64,000 bases of DNA, taken from Dipteris shenzhenensis (taxonomy: Eukaryota; Polypodiophyta; Polypodiopsida; Gleicheniales). Positions 46,556 to 56,951 of the stretch are shown here, piece after piece (positions within the stretch are counted from its first letter, which is position 1; the number at the start of each line of letters is the position of its first letter). The notes under the pieces were generated by a model. It saw only the letters and a program-made list of their open reading frames with translations. It had not been told where the DNA came from and ran no database searches. The DNA lies in the NCBI GenBank assembly GCA_047967505.1, contig CM106540.1; one strand, given 5' to 3'. Both the position numbers and the translations under genes were made by a program.

Positions 46556-49500
46556 CCCCCTCTCAGCTCCAGGGTGTGGCACAAGACCCAGAGAGCTGGT
46601 ATGACGTTGGAGAAGGGGAGGAGAAACAGATTTGGTAAATATGTCGGCGACGTTGTCGGAAGTGGTGCTGAATAGGAGCACAATGGTACCGTCAAGAACC
46701 TTCTCTCGCGTGTAGTGGTACTGAATTTCAATGTGTTTTGTCCGAGCATGAAAAACCGGATTGCGAGCAAGGGCAATACAGCTTTGATTGTCACAAAAAA
46801 GTGTGGTAGAAGTGGATTGCTGAAAACCACAATCGAGAAGAAGGCGCCGAAGCCACACAGCCTCACAGGTGGCACTACACATAGCCCGATACTCAGCCTC
46901 GGTGGAAGATAGGGCGACCGTGGGTTGGCGTTTACTGGACCAGGAGATAGCCGCAGAGCCAAAGGAGAAAACATAGCCCGTGGTAGAACGGCGAGAATCG
47001 GGGTCGCCAGCCCAATCGGAGTCACTCCAACCTCGGAGAGTGAGCGGGGAAGGAGAGTTACCACCGGCAGCATAAAAGAGCCCGAAAGTAGAGGTCCCCT
47101 TAAGATAGCGGAGGAGACGTCGAGTAGCTTGCCAATGAGAAAGCGAAGGGGTTTGCATGAAGGTACTGAGGGTGCCGACAGAGAAGCCGAGATCCAGTCG
47201 AGTGTTAAGTAGCCAAAGAAGAGATCCAACAAGCTGGCGGTAGAGGGAGGCATCAGGATAAGCAGTGGACCCAGAAGCAGAGAGTTTAGCGTTGGGATCC
47301 ATGGGAGAGGTGATGGGCCGACAGTCAGCCATGTGGAAAGTTTCGAGGAGCTCGTGAACATAGCGTTGCTGAGAGACAAAATACCCCCTCTTAGTCTGCC
47401 AAATCTCAAGACCCAAGAAAAAATGGAGAAGGCCCATATCCGTCATCTCAAATTCAGTTTGAAGAGCAACTTTAATGGCAAGGATATGATTGGTATGACT
47501 CCCGGTGAGGATTAAATCATCCACACAAAGAATGATGAAGGTATGAAGCTGTCCTTCATGAAAAAGATAAAGATTGGGATCAGCCAGAGAGCGAAGAAGT
47601 CCTTGGCGGCAGAAGAAGGTATCAATACGCTGATTCCAGGCCCGAGGAGCTTGCTTGAGACCGTAGAGAGCCTTGCGAAGGCGACAGACCATGAAAGGAG
47701 AACGAGAATTAATGAAGCCGGGCGGCTGATCCACATATACCTCTTCATGAAGATCACCATTCAAAAATGCAGATTTGACGTCCATTTGAAAGATGGGCCA
47801 CTGATGGTGGGCGGCAAGAGCGAGGATCGTGCGGATGGTACTCATCCGGGCGGTAGGTGCAAAGGTCTCCCCATAGTCGATGCCGGGTCATTGGACATAG
47901 CCTTTAGCCACCAGCCGAGCTTTATACTTGTCGACAGAACCATCAGAGGCGTATTTTGTTTTGAAAATCCACCGGACACCAATGACGGAACGATGTGAGG
48001 GACGAGGGACAAGGTCCCAGGTGTGGTTCCGAAGAAGAGCATGAATTTCCGCTTCCATAGCCTGTTTCCAATGAGGCTGGGCCAGAGCCTGAGGAACGGT
48101 AGTGGGCTCACGAGTGGCGAGGATGCGAGACATAAGGGCATAATTGACATGAAGGGGATCAGAAGAGGACGGTGGGAGATGGCGATGAGAGCGACGAGGC
48201 CCATCATCAGGGGGTGGTTCGGAGTAGGGATCCTCAAGACCGGAGGAGCGGAGAGTATCAATGAGCCATCGCGGAACACGTACCGAGCGGGGTTCCAAAG
48301 GAGGAGCAGACGAGGGTGGAGCCGGAGAAGGAGGCGGAGGAGAGAGAATAGGAGGTGATGTACCGGGGGACGAGGCAGGTGGAGGGAGAGAGGGCTCCGG
48401 GGCATCGGACGGATCTCCAAGAACAGGAGGAGAGTCGGAGGATGTCGGAAGGACCTGCTCGTCGAAAAGAACATCCCTGCTCACGGAGATAATGCGGCGG
48501 CGAGGATCATAGAGGCGATAGCCAGTGGAGACGGAGTTGTAGCCTACGAACAAGAGCTTGTGGGACTTAGGATCAAGCTTTCCACGATCAGATTTAGGAA
48601 TATGAACATAAGCATCACAGCCAAATACTCGAAAATGGGAAACATCAGGCTTAGATCTATAGTAAGTGTGATAAGGGGTCATGCCTGGGACTGCTGATGT
48701 CGGAGAGCGGTTAAGAGTATGGATGGCGGTCATCATGGCCTCGGCCCAAAGAGACTGAGGGAGTTGACTGTGAGTGAGCATGGTCCGAGCCATTTCAACA
48801 CCGGTACGATGTTTACGTTCAACCACACCATTATCAGAAGGGGTACCTGTGTTGGCAAATTCCCGTTTGACACCATGACTACTCAAGAACCGATCAAACT
48901 CGAGAGAGGTGAATTCACCACCTTTATCAGCACGAACAATTTTGAGGGAGTGATTGGATTCTTTTTCCACCATGGCTAGCCAGGTCTGGAAACGACTGAA
49001 AGCCAGATCCTTGTGGGAAAGAAAATAGATCCAAGAGTAGCGACTGAAATCATCAACAAGGAGCATGTAGTACGAGGCTCCCCCAAGGGACATAATCTGC
49101 ATACGGCCACATAGGTCGAGGTGAACAAGACCAAGCGGAACAGTGGCACGGCGAGAGGCATGATGAGCGAATGGCTCGCGATGTTGTTTGCCCAATATGC
49201 AAGAGGGACAGAGACCTTGGCGAGTGCCGACGTTAGGGAGGCCGAGGACAAGCTGATCACGGAAAGCACGATGAAGAGCATCAATGTGTAAATGACCAAA
49301 CCGATAATGCCAAAGGTCGCCAAGAGAGGTTCCTGTAAGGGAGGGAAGGGCAACAAGCTTGTAGATACCATTAGTAGAATGGCCGGTCCAAACCGGCTGT
49401 CCGGTGGCACGATCGCGGATGGTGACAGAGGCTGCTTCAAACTCAACTTTCATATTGTTTTGACAAATCTGATGAACCGAAAGGAGATGAAAACCGAGAG

Positions 49501-50695
49501 ACGGAACATAAAGAACACGAGAAGAGTGTTTACCCCCTTTGCCATCAGGAATAATATCAAGAGAGCCCTCTGAATGAACAGGAATAGAGTGCTTATCGCC
49601 GATGCAGACACGACCAGAATGAGGAGTGAGATCCTGGAGCAGTGAGGAGGAGGGGGTCATATGCCGAGAGGCCCCACTATCAACAATCCATTCACGAGCA
49701 TCGGAGCTATGGAGAGCCAATGACTCTGCTGCAGGAAGGGGGACCGAATTCAAGAGCTCAAGGTGAACAAATGCAGGAGTAGGGGTAAGGGAAGCATCAG
49801 CCGCAGCGGCCAGAGGTGCGTCAGCTCGTTTGTGTTTGCGGTATGGACAATTGCGCCAATAATGGCCAGGAGTGCCACAGTGATTGCAATTACCTTTGGG
49901 AGCAGGACGGTCACTGGAGGGATTTGAAGGAGATGAGTTATTGGCAGAGGACGGGGCATTCTTGGATCGTGATTTGGGACGATGAGCCACAAGAGCCTCA
50001 GAAGAACCATCAGAGGTTTTAGTGAACTGTTCCTCCTGATCCATCATCATCGGGACAAGTTCCTCCCAAGTGATGGTGCTGAGGCGGCCAGAGGTAATTA
50101 GAGAAGAATAGAATGCTGCATATCGACTGTCAGTAATAACATGAGATAAGAGAGTAATAGCCATATCTTCGGAGGAGATAGCCTTGCCTGCATGGAGGAT
50201 GTCCTGATGCATGCTCTGCATTTTGTTGATGTGGTCCCGTATGGAAGGAGAAGTAGTTGGATCGAGGCGACGAAGCTGAACTTCCAAGGAAATACGTTTC
50301 ATGGGAGTGACGCGAAGATACATGCCATCAAGAAATTCCCAAATAGCACGTGCAGAAGTAAGATGCTTGATATGATTGAGAACCCCTGGTTGACAATTGA
50401 GAAAGATGAACGAGCGTACACGAGCATTCAATTTATCCCAGATAAGAGAAGCATGTGGCTCCTTCTCAGGTGACGGACGAGGGATCCCGGGATCAACAAA
50501 CTCAGCAAGATCATAAGATTCCAATACAGACGCCATCTGAATTTTCCAAAGAGAATAATTGGTCCCATCTAACTGCCGAGCATCTGGAAATGTAGGAAGA
50601 GTGGGAATACGTATAGGCTTGTCAGACTCTTGAAAGAAACTGGACATAGGGGATACGCGAAGATCCGGAGTAGAATCCTTTGTTTCATCAGCCAT
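46550..50695 (-). pseudogene. gag-pol: Copia family E gag-pol polyprotein, one in-frame stop
   Basis: A 1381-codon frame starting at ATG 50695. Gag spans about residues 1-300 with zinc knuckle CNHCGTPGHYWRNC at 270-283. Protease active site DSG is at 339-341, followed by the pre-integrase segment (LWHYRFGHLH, 461-470). Integrase carries D527, D590 and E626, exactly 35 residues between the last two (DD35E). A Pro/Ser-rich linker covers about 745-810. Reverse transcriptase starts near 875, with CVDD at 1057-1060 in place of the usual YVDD; RNase H shows DWAGD and STEAEYR. Codon 936 (47888-47890) is TGA between GYVQ and PGIDYGETF; one C-to-T change from CGA would explain it. No frameshift was found. 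The stop lies at the beginning of reverse transcriptase, so this copy should not make full Pol unless read through. The final codons run into the LTR. Confidence 0.95.
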
Positions 50696-51090
50696 AACTG
50701 AGAACAGGGAATGGACAGCAACAAGGGGCTGAAGAGAACGGGGCTGGTGAAAAGATCAAGGTCTAGAACAGGGCCAATCTCAACAATCGAACCCAAAGAT
50801 CAAGAGCCAATAAGTTCTACGAGAAACCCCTGAATAAAGTCGTACGGGTGAAGACGGGAGCCGACCCGATGCGCGATGAAGGAAGGGGGGGAGAGGCTCT
50901 TGATGAAGCAGTAGGCTGCTATTGATAACCCGGGCTACGGCAGGCTTGATAGCCCGGGCTACGGGGGGGGAAAAAAAAATATATAGGAGGGGAGAAGAGA
51001 GCTCTGTAGTCAGTGGGAAGGAGAGTTGCTGACGAGGACAAACTTCTTCAACTTCATCAATATAGAAGTTCCCAGATCAGAGAGTAACCT
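50696..51090 (-). other. Copia family E untranslated leader
   Basis: Between primer-binding site and gag ATG. It contains the near-identical pair GATAACCCGGGCTACGG and GATAGCCCGGGCTACGG (50924-50965) followed by a G8A9 run. No ORF. Confidence 0.85.
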
Positions 51091-51105
51091 GGTGCTCTGA
51101 TACCA
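51091..51105 (-). promoter_or_regulatory. Primer-binding site of Copia family E
   Basis: GGTGCTCTGATACCA is the complement of TGGTATCAGAGCACC, an extended match to the initiator tRNA-Met priming site, directly against the 5' LTR at 51106. Confidence 0.96.
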
Positions 51106-51826
51106 TATTAAAATGGCAGCGGAAGATGCAAACAAACTGAAATTATAGAGCCACACAGAGAACACTAGAGATAACAAAATGTACCACCACTGATCTGCTG
51201 TAAATCAGCCCTTAAACCAGGGCAGCAACTGAAATACAAGATATCTTGAATAAGATAGAAAACAGGAGCTGCAGGAGAGGCTGAACTGAAGCAGAGAAAA
51301 AAAGGGGGGAACACAAGAAAGCTGAAGCCTGAGAGCACGGAGGCAGGAGAAGCCTGAAACGAAGAGGCAGGGGCCTGGAGTGAAGAGGCTAGAGGAGCCT
51401 GAACTGAGGAGGCAAGAGCCTAGAGAAGAGGAGGCTGAAGGAGCCTGGGTGAAGAGGCAGGAACCTTGGAACAAGGGAACTGTAGAGGCCTGGAGCGGGG
51501 AGGCAAGAGCCCTGAAGAGGCAAGATCTGCTGCGGGAGTGTGGGCAGCCAACTGAGCAGCTGAGAGGGGGCTCTGAGGGGATGGTCAGGAGCAGGCTGTA
51601 TGCTAGAGCCTTGAGGAGCTGCAAGAAGTGATGGAGGAAGTGAAGGGAAGGAGGCCCTTTTATAGGGCAGGCCAGGGGGGGAGTCGGCCAGTTTGGCTGG
51701 ACCGACCAGCCTGGTCGGTCAGGTCAACTGGGCCGACCAGCTGGTCGGCCAGCCTACCCCCTCTGGCCCCTCTTGCTGCATGGGGGCTGGTCGGCTGGCC
51801 ACGCCTGGAGATGCTGATTCTCTACA
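51106..51826 (-). mobile_element. 5' LTR of Copia family E
   Basis: 721 bp, differing from the 3' LTR at four positions, including the terminal TGTTGA to TGTAGA. The same six RCCGAC cores recur at 51683-51795, with TATA near 51657-51665. This LTR would drive the element's transcription. Confidence 0.97.
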
Positions 51827-51831
51827 CTACC

Positions 51832-53479
51832 TTGGTTGCACAACTCTTGACCTGAGCAATTGAAGAGGCACAAGTCTTAGGACGTGTCAACAATGGGCTA
51901 ATTAGGGAAGAGAGAATATCCAGGTAGGGGAATAGGCCATGGCAAACCACGCTTCCTTGTGGAAGACAAGAAATCTGCATGTTTCAAGTCTGATTTTCTA
52001 TAATAAAACAGCAGAACACTGATTTTCAGTACTGCAGTTGCTCATCCTTGTGACACCAGTTACATAAAGAATGATCATCACAATTTCTGGAAATATATAG
52101 ATTTGGCTCCCATAGAGCCTGCTTCCCTTCTACACGACAACCTTAAGCTATGACGTGGCGTTCTGATTCTCATTCCCCTGTTTGTCCTTCTCGGAACATT
52201 CTTGTTCTGGCACCCCGAGTTTTTGGAACGTTCCTGTTCCCTGGTAACTATGCCTTGAACCAAGCCTCTACCAACAAATCACAGCCCCCTGGTCAATTCG
52301 CAATGAAGAAATCTTGCCCAAGTCAGGCTGGGATCCAATCTGCAGCAAGGAGAAAACTGCAATGGAAGGAGGCTTTCGTTTGGAGGTCGGGAACTTCAAA
52401 CAGCAAGCAAGAAACTCAATGATGGGGCTGGGAAACAAATCGCAGTAGAGAGAGAATGGGAGAAAAGACTAGAAATGAGCCCCCCCCCTACCCCGCAGCC
52501 CATAGCTGTTTGTACAAAGTGGCTTACGAGGGAGCAAGAGCTGAGTACAATTCTCAACAAGAGTGGGAGCATAGGGGCTCTCAATTTATAGTCTGGGTTG
52601 GGTAGCTAGAAAGCACATGCTTTCCAAAAGCTGCCCCCCTTGCTTTCCCAAAGCCGGAGCTTTATTGGCTTTGGGAGATTTCTTAGCTTTCCAAAAAGCA
52701 AGCTTTAGAGCTTTTCTCCAAAAGGGATGCTGTCTCCTAGAAAGGGGTGCCTCTTTTGCTTTTGTCCTTTAGTGCTAGCCTTCGTCATGGCTGAGTTTGC
52801 CCTTCACCTCGGGAGTGCCGACAGAAACTCAGTACGAAGACTTTGTATAAATGGATGCTCAAGTATGTGTGGGTGTGTGGATTTGTATGTGTGAGAGCTT
52901 ACTTTTATACTATGGTCTACACCCACTATTGGGCATTGATGACGTCAATGGGGATGTCATAGTATCTAGTCCCTGCTATGCGTGATGGAGTTTATGGTTT
53001 TCAATCTTATGAGTGACTCTCGTGAGATTGAAACTGCACTATGTTGTGTTTTTAGAGGATGAGTTTGGGAATGTTCCTGGATTCATCTAGGTATATATTT
53101 GCCTCAAGTGGGCCCTCCATTCGAGTGGGGAAATACTTGTCTTGTGCTTTTCTCCTTAAAAAGCGGGGGAATTAAGCATAATCCAATGCCCTACACATTG
53201 CACAACAATATCCAACACTTTTACCAACTATAGATTAGCCAAATCCATGCATTCTAGTTCTTGAACTGATCCTAGTGCCTTGTGGGTGTCCCGACAATGT
53301 TCTTTAACCAACACAACGCAAAGGAAAATGAAATGTGTTCTAGTTATCTGAAGTCAACTTTGTTTGATCAAAGTAATATAAAGGATTTCTCTTTATCTCT
53401 TGGGAGAATTACAAATTCGTGACATCCCCTCAGCTTCTAAACAGTTGTCCTCAACTAAAAAGCTTCTTGGCACAACTAT
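51832..53479. other. No gene recognised
   Basis: Continuation of the DNA into which family E inserted. It contains a C8 run (52481) and a purine/pyrimidine-rich block at 52610-52760 with AGCTTT repeated. Minor ORFs only. Confidence 0.4.
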
Positions 53480-54185
53480 AGAACTTGGGGGTACTCAGAG
53501 AAAAACTCATGATCCGCCCACTTGGCATCAAGTTAACAAGGTACCTAGGGGTAACCTCGGCTGTGGGTCCTTTCTTCTCAGTGTAATACACAATTTGTTC
53601 TGGTTGGAGGATCTCTTTCATTTCCTTGACCTCTTGCCGACTTGGTTCCTTGATATTTCTTTAGAAGACTCGTGTGGCTTTGGTAGTTCTAGCCAGTATG
53701 CAACTTCATTTATTGGCTCAGTGACTCGAAAGGTTCGATTATACTTGGTAGACAACTTTGGATACATTTTTTCTCAATGTCCTTCTTGGAGGTTCATGTC
53801 CCTTCTATGTTATCCGTTGCTCTTTTGTGTTTTCTCTAGGTCTTTGTTATGGTTGTTCGAACTTGAGAAAAAGCTGTCTGGAGGTCTCGAACATACTAGT
53901 CAGCAGCTGCTAAAATCTCATCTTTGGTCCTAAAAAGAGGTAGGTAAGATCACTGCACATAGATGACTTCAAAAGTGGCTTTCTTGTGGAAGTGTGAGTG
54001 GTGGTGTTGTATGCAAACTCCTTTCCCACTCACCTTTTTGCTCAGACACATAGCATTTTAACAGGCCTAGCATCGTGGAGTTCACAATCTCACTTTGATC
54101 GTTTGAGTGGGGGGTGAAAAGAAGAAGAAAAGTCCAGCTTCGTTGTCACGATCTGTGACGTATTCCTTTCTCTATTTCTAGACTT
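53480..54185 (-). pseudogene. Ty3/gypsy integrase C-terminal half, relic
   Basis: Down the minus strand, pieces in shifting frames follow the order of a gypsy integrase. They are TKLDFSSSFHP (about 54110), PHSNDQSEIVNSTMLG (replacing the usual DGQTE region, about 54090), FAYNTTTHTSTRK (about 54000), DLQTAFSQVRTTITKT (about 53870), and FRVTEPINEVAYWLELPKP, a GPY/F-like segment (about 53700). Residues further on may be a degraded chromodomain. Stops and frameshifts throughout. The plus-strand 177-codon ORF 53400-53930 is antisense to this and not a gene. The element's 5' part is lost at the border with the LTR starting at 54211. Confidence 0.7.
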
Positions 54186-54210
54186 ATGGATGGTTTGATG
54201 AATGGACACT

Positions 54211-54584
54211 TGTGGAAGGGTATGCCCTTTCGACGGGACACTTCCTATGAGGCACAACCCTATGCCCTTTCGACGGGACACTTCCTATGAGGCACAACCC
54301 TTCACAAGAGACATTCTATTGAAGAGACATTCCTATTGTAATGTACCCTCTCATCAAGGGTCACACCCTTCACAAGGGGTACACACCTCTTCATGCACAT
54401 ACACTTTGGAGTACACATGTGTGACTCTTCACTCTCTATATAAGAGAGGTCCAATTGTATGGATGACACAACAGATACCCTACAGACATTCAAGCAATAC
54501 AATTATTTCTTGTTCTCTGCTATTTCAGTCTCCTTTCTGTTCCTTAGCACATTTCTAAATATAGTAAATCTAGCATTTCTTACA
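54211..54584 (+). mobile_element. Copia family F 5' LTR (left end tentative)
   Basis: The right end is firm: TTCTTACA followed one base later by a primer-binding site. The left end is placed at TGTGGAAGGG (54211) because it gives TG...CA ends and abuts the gypsy relic. TATA-like CTATATAAGAG at 54436 fits a promoter about 150 bp before the LTR end. Confidence 0.65.
54221..54300 (+). repeat. Perfect 40-bp tandem duplication
   Basis: TATGCCCTTTCGACGGGACA and the following 20 bases are repeated without change (54221-54260, 54261-54300) inside the LTR upstream of the TATA box. Confidence 0.95.
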
Positions 54585-54585
54585 G

Positions 54586-54597
54586 TGGTATCAGAGC
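54586..54597 (+). promoter_or_regulatory. Primer-binding site of Copia family F
   Basis: TGGTATCAGAGC, one base after the LTR end. About 300 bp of leader-like sequence follows before the solo LTR at 54914; no gag is present. Confidence 0.9.
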
Positions 54598-54913
54598 AAG
54601 TTTCGCTCCTGCCTGTAGGAAATGCCCTCCACCTTCTAGCGCCTATCTGATACATCTCTTTCCGCTAGAAGGATATCTGTGCACATTGTGCATGGAAGAG
54701 ATGGAGAGGATGAGCGTAAAAATTTTTAGCGCCAACCTTGCCTAAAGTCATCAATGGCCTCTCCATCTCCCACACATCACAAGTTGATGTGAATGGACAC
54801 GACAAAAATTGTGTCTTTTCATGTGCTTGGGCTGTCCCAAAACCAAGGGATGCACCTTTTCCACCATCGGACACACCTTTTGATGAAGAGTCTTGACTCC
54901 TCACCCAAGGGAC

Positions 54914-55917
54914 TGTTGGAAAGGTCACCTCCCCATCTGTAAGCCCCCATATGAGGAGAGCATGGGGGAGGGAGACCTAGGGCAGTACCCAACAGAAAAA
55001 GAGAGAAAGGGGCTGCCACATAGACAGCATCATGGCTGTCATGTGGGCAGCACACCTAGAGCTGGAACAAGCCTGGAGCAGAGGCAAGATAGTCTGGGAC
55101 AGATTGCGATGGATCTAGGACATGGAGGCGCACTGTTTGCAGAGGCGCAGATATGGCAGGGTGTGCAGGCCCAGATCTGCAGCAGGAACTGTGGCTGTCA
55201 GTGGGCAGGAGACAGGCCTTTTATAGGCTGGATATATGCCTTGAAAGGAGGGCCAAAGGACCCTGAAAGTGTGGGCCAAAAGCCCTGGGGGAAGTGTGCC
55301 CTTTTAGGGCTGGACCAGCCACAGACTGGTCGGCCAGTCTGTAGCAGGCTGGTCGGTTTTTACCAGCCCCCTTGGGGCCTATATCAAGAGGCCATTGAGG
55401 CCTCATTTCATCATCATCTGGAGCAGCCAGTCCACCAGCAGAAGGAGCAGCAGCAGGGCTACCTTTGGGCCTATAGTCAGGAGGAGAAAGAAGTACCTTG
55501 TGCTGCAGACTTAGCTTGCAGGAGGCTGCCCACCTAGGCTGGTTTCCAGACAGCAAGGTGGAGAGGATCATTCTGGACGGAAAGTCTACAGAAGCTCGAG
55601 GTGGAGCACGCGGGCTCGAGTCTAGAGATAGCCAGCAGATAGGAGAAGGACTTTGTGGTAAGATCAGAGGACCACACCATTGGTGGGACTCTGGATCTGT
55701 CTCTTTTGTATTGTGTCCATAGTTGTGGACGGAAATATATATTTTGGTGGTTTCTCTATCTGATTGGTTCATTGTCTATTGATGAGTCTGCACACCTATT
55801 GTATGCACATAAGTAAAGAAGTCTGTGATTCCACACCCACACCGCACACTGTGTGAGCTCCTGGGCATTACTATAAGTCTTCCGCTGCGTGTACCCTCTG
55901 TTGGGTATTTTCTAACA
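54914..55917 (+). mobile_element. Probable solo LTR, 1004 bp
   Basis: TGTTGGAAAGG to TTTTCTAACA, flanked by GGGAC (54909-54913) and AGGAC (55918-55922), a 5-bp duplication with one mismatch. Flanking sequences on both sides share the GGACACACC repeat text, as if they were once continuous. Two RCCGAC cores (55329-55334, 55352-55357) precede a TATA-like CTATATC at 55379. No primer-binding site or polypurine tract adjoins it, as expected after LTR-LTR recombination. Confidence 0.7.
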
Positions 55918-56200
55918 AGGACACACCCCATCATGGAAAAAAGGACACACCTCTTCATGTGGGGACACCCCTTTTAAAAACAGGGACACACCCCTTCATG
56001 AAAAGGTGCACCTATTCCAAGGGTCACACCCCTTCAAATAGGCACACCTTTTGGCACCAAGCACTTATAAAAAGGGTACCTAGAGGGGTTAAAAAGGAAA
56101 ACCCAGCCCCAAACCTTAGGTCTACCCTAGATACCCAAGGGTTGAATAAACCCACCCTTTAATTTTTGGGCAACCACCCAACCTAGGCAGCCACAAACGA
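55918..56200 (+). repeat. GGACACACCCCTTCATG-type short repeats, possible LTR remnant
   Basis: Six or more variants of GGACACACC..TTCATG in about 140 bases, then ACTTATAAAAAGGG (56063-56076), a good TATA box. May be the 5' LTR of the gypsy relic downstream; the end and a primer-binding site were not found. Similar text occurs at 54300-54410. Confidence 0.5.
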
Positions 56201-56951
56201 AAAAGGGATGCACCCTTTGACGCCCGTACGGATTTGTCACGCAGGCTCACCTCCCTTGATCGTACGGAATCTGGTCACGCAGGATCTGCCCTCTTTCCTC
56301 GCCATAAGCAGCCCCTACCCTCGCCGGTTTGCTGCTCCTGCCCCCTCGCAGTTTGCTGCCCTGCTCCCCTCGTCATATGCAGCCCCTAGCCTCGCCAGTT
56401 TACGGCCCGGGTTTCGTGCCAGCCTGCGGCGTTAGAACAGCGCCAGCCAGCCATTTCTGCCGCAAATCAGCCTGCAGCCTTGGAAGCCAGCCATTTCTGC
56501 CGCGATCCAGCCTGCAACCAGTTTTCGCCATTGACAGCCTGCCTCCCCCCTTCTGTTTCGCCAGTCTTTATTGACATCAGCAGCCTGGTGCGCCAGCCCC
56601 CTATCGCGATCCAGAATTGGGTACCTGAAGCCTGTTGCGCCATTGACAGCCTGCCCCCCCCCTTGTTTTCGCCACCTTATCTGCCAGTTCAGCAGCGGTT
56701 CAGCCCTCCTCTCGCAATGAAGACAACTTGTTAAAAGCGCCCCGTTCCTGTTTTCCTATCCGGACCAGCTAGGCCCCGATCTGCTCCTCGCAACCCACTG
56801 CAACATGGACTTGCGGACAGAAATCTGCAGGCCTTTTCTACGCAACAAATTGGCAGATTAAATCATTGCGAGGTGGATTCTTTCCATTCTACTTTTAAGG
56901 ATTCTCTTGTCATTAACCAATTACAGCAAATGAAAGACGCTCCCTTAAAGC
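56201..56951 (+). other. Leader-like region before the gypsy relic
   Basis: C-rich with a direct repeat CCAGCCATTTCTGCCGC (56447 and 56489). ORFs 56208-56435 and 56329-56574 are low complexity and not supported as genes. Confidence 0.45.

Larger units (their letters stand above)
45835..51826 (-). mobile_element. Nearly intact Copia element (family E), 5992 bp
   Basis: Complete structure on the minus strand: 5' LTR, primer-binding site, leader, single gag-pol frame, polypurine tract, 3' LTR. CTACC flanks both ends (45830-45834 and 51827-51831), a perfect 5-bp target duplication. The two 721-bp LTRs have equal length and I count four differences, so insertion was recent. Only one in-frame stop interrupts coding. 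Confidence 0.97.

Noticed and set aside
46483-47409. 308-codon minus-strand ORF overlapping Copia pol
   Set aside because: Same strand but another frame over the RT-RNase H coding sequence; a shadow of the real frame. Likewise 47842-48474 and 48976-49446.
53400-53933. 177-codon plus-strand ORF
   Set aside because: Antisense to ordered gypsy integrase motifs on the minus strand.
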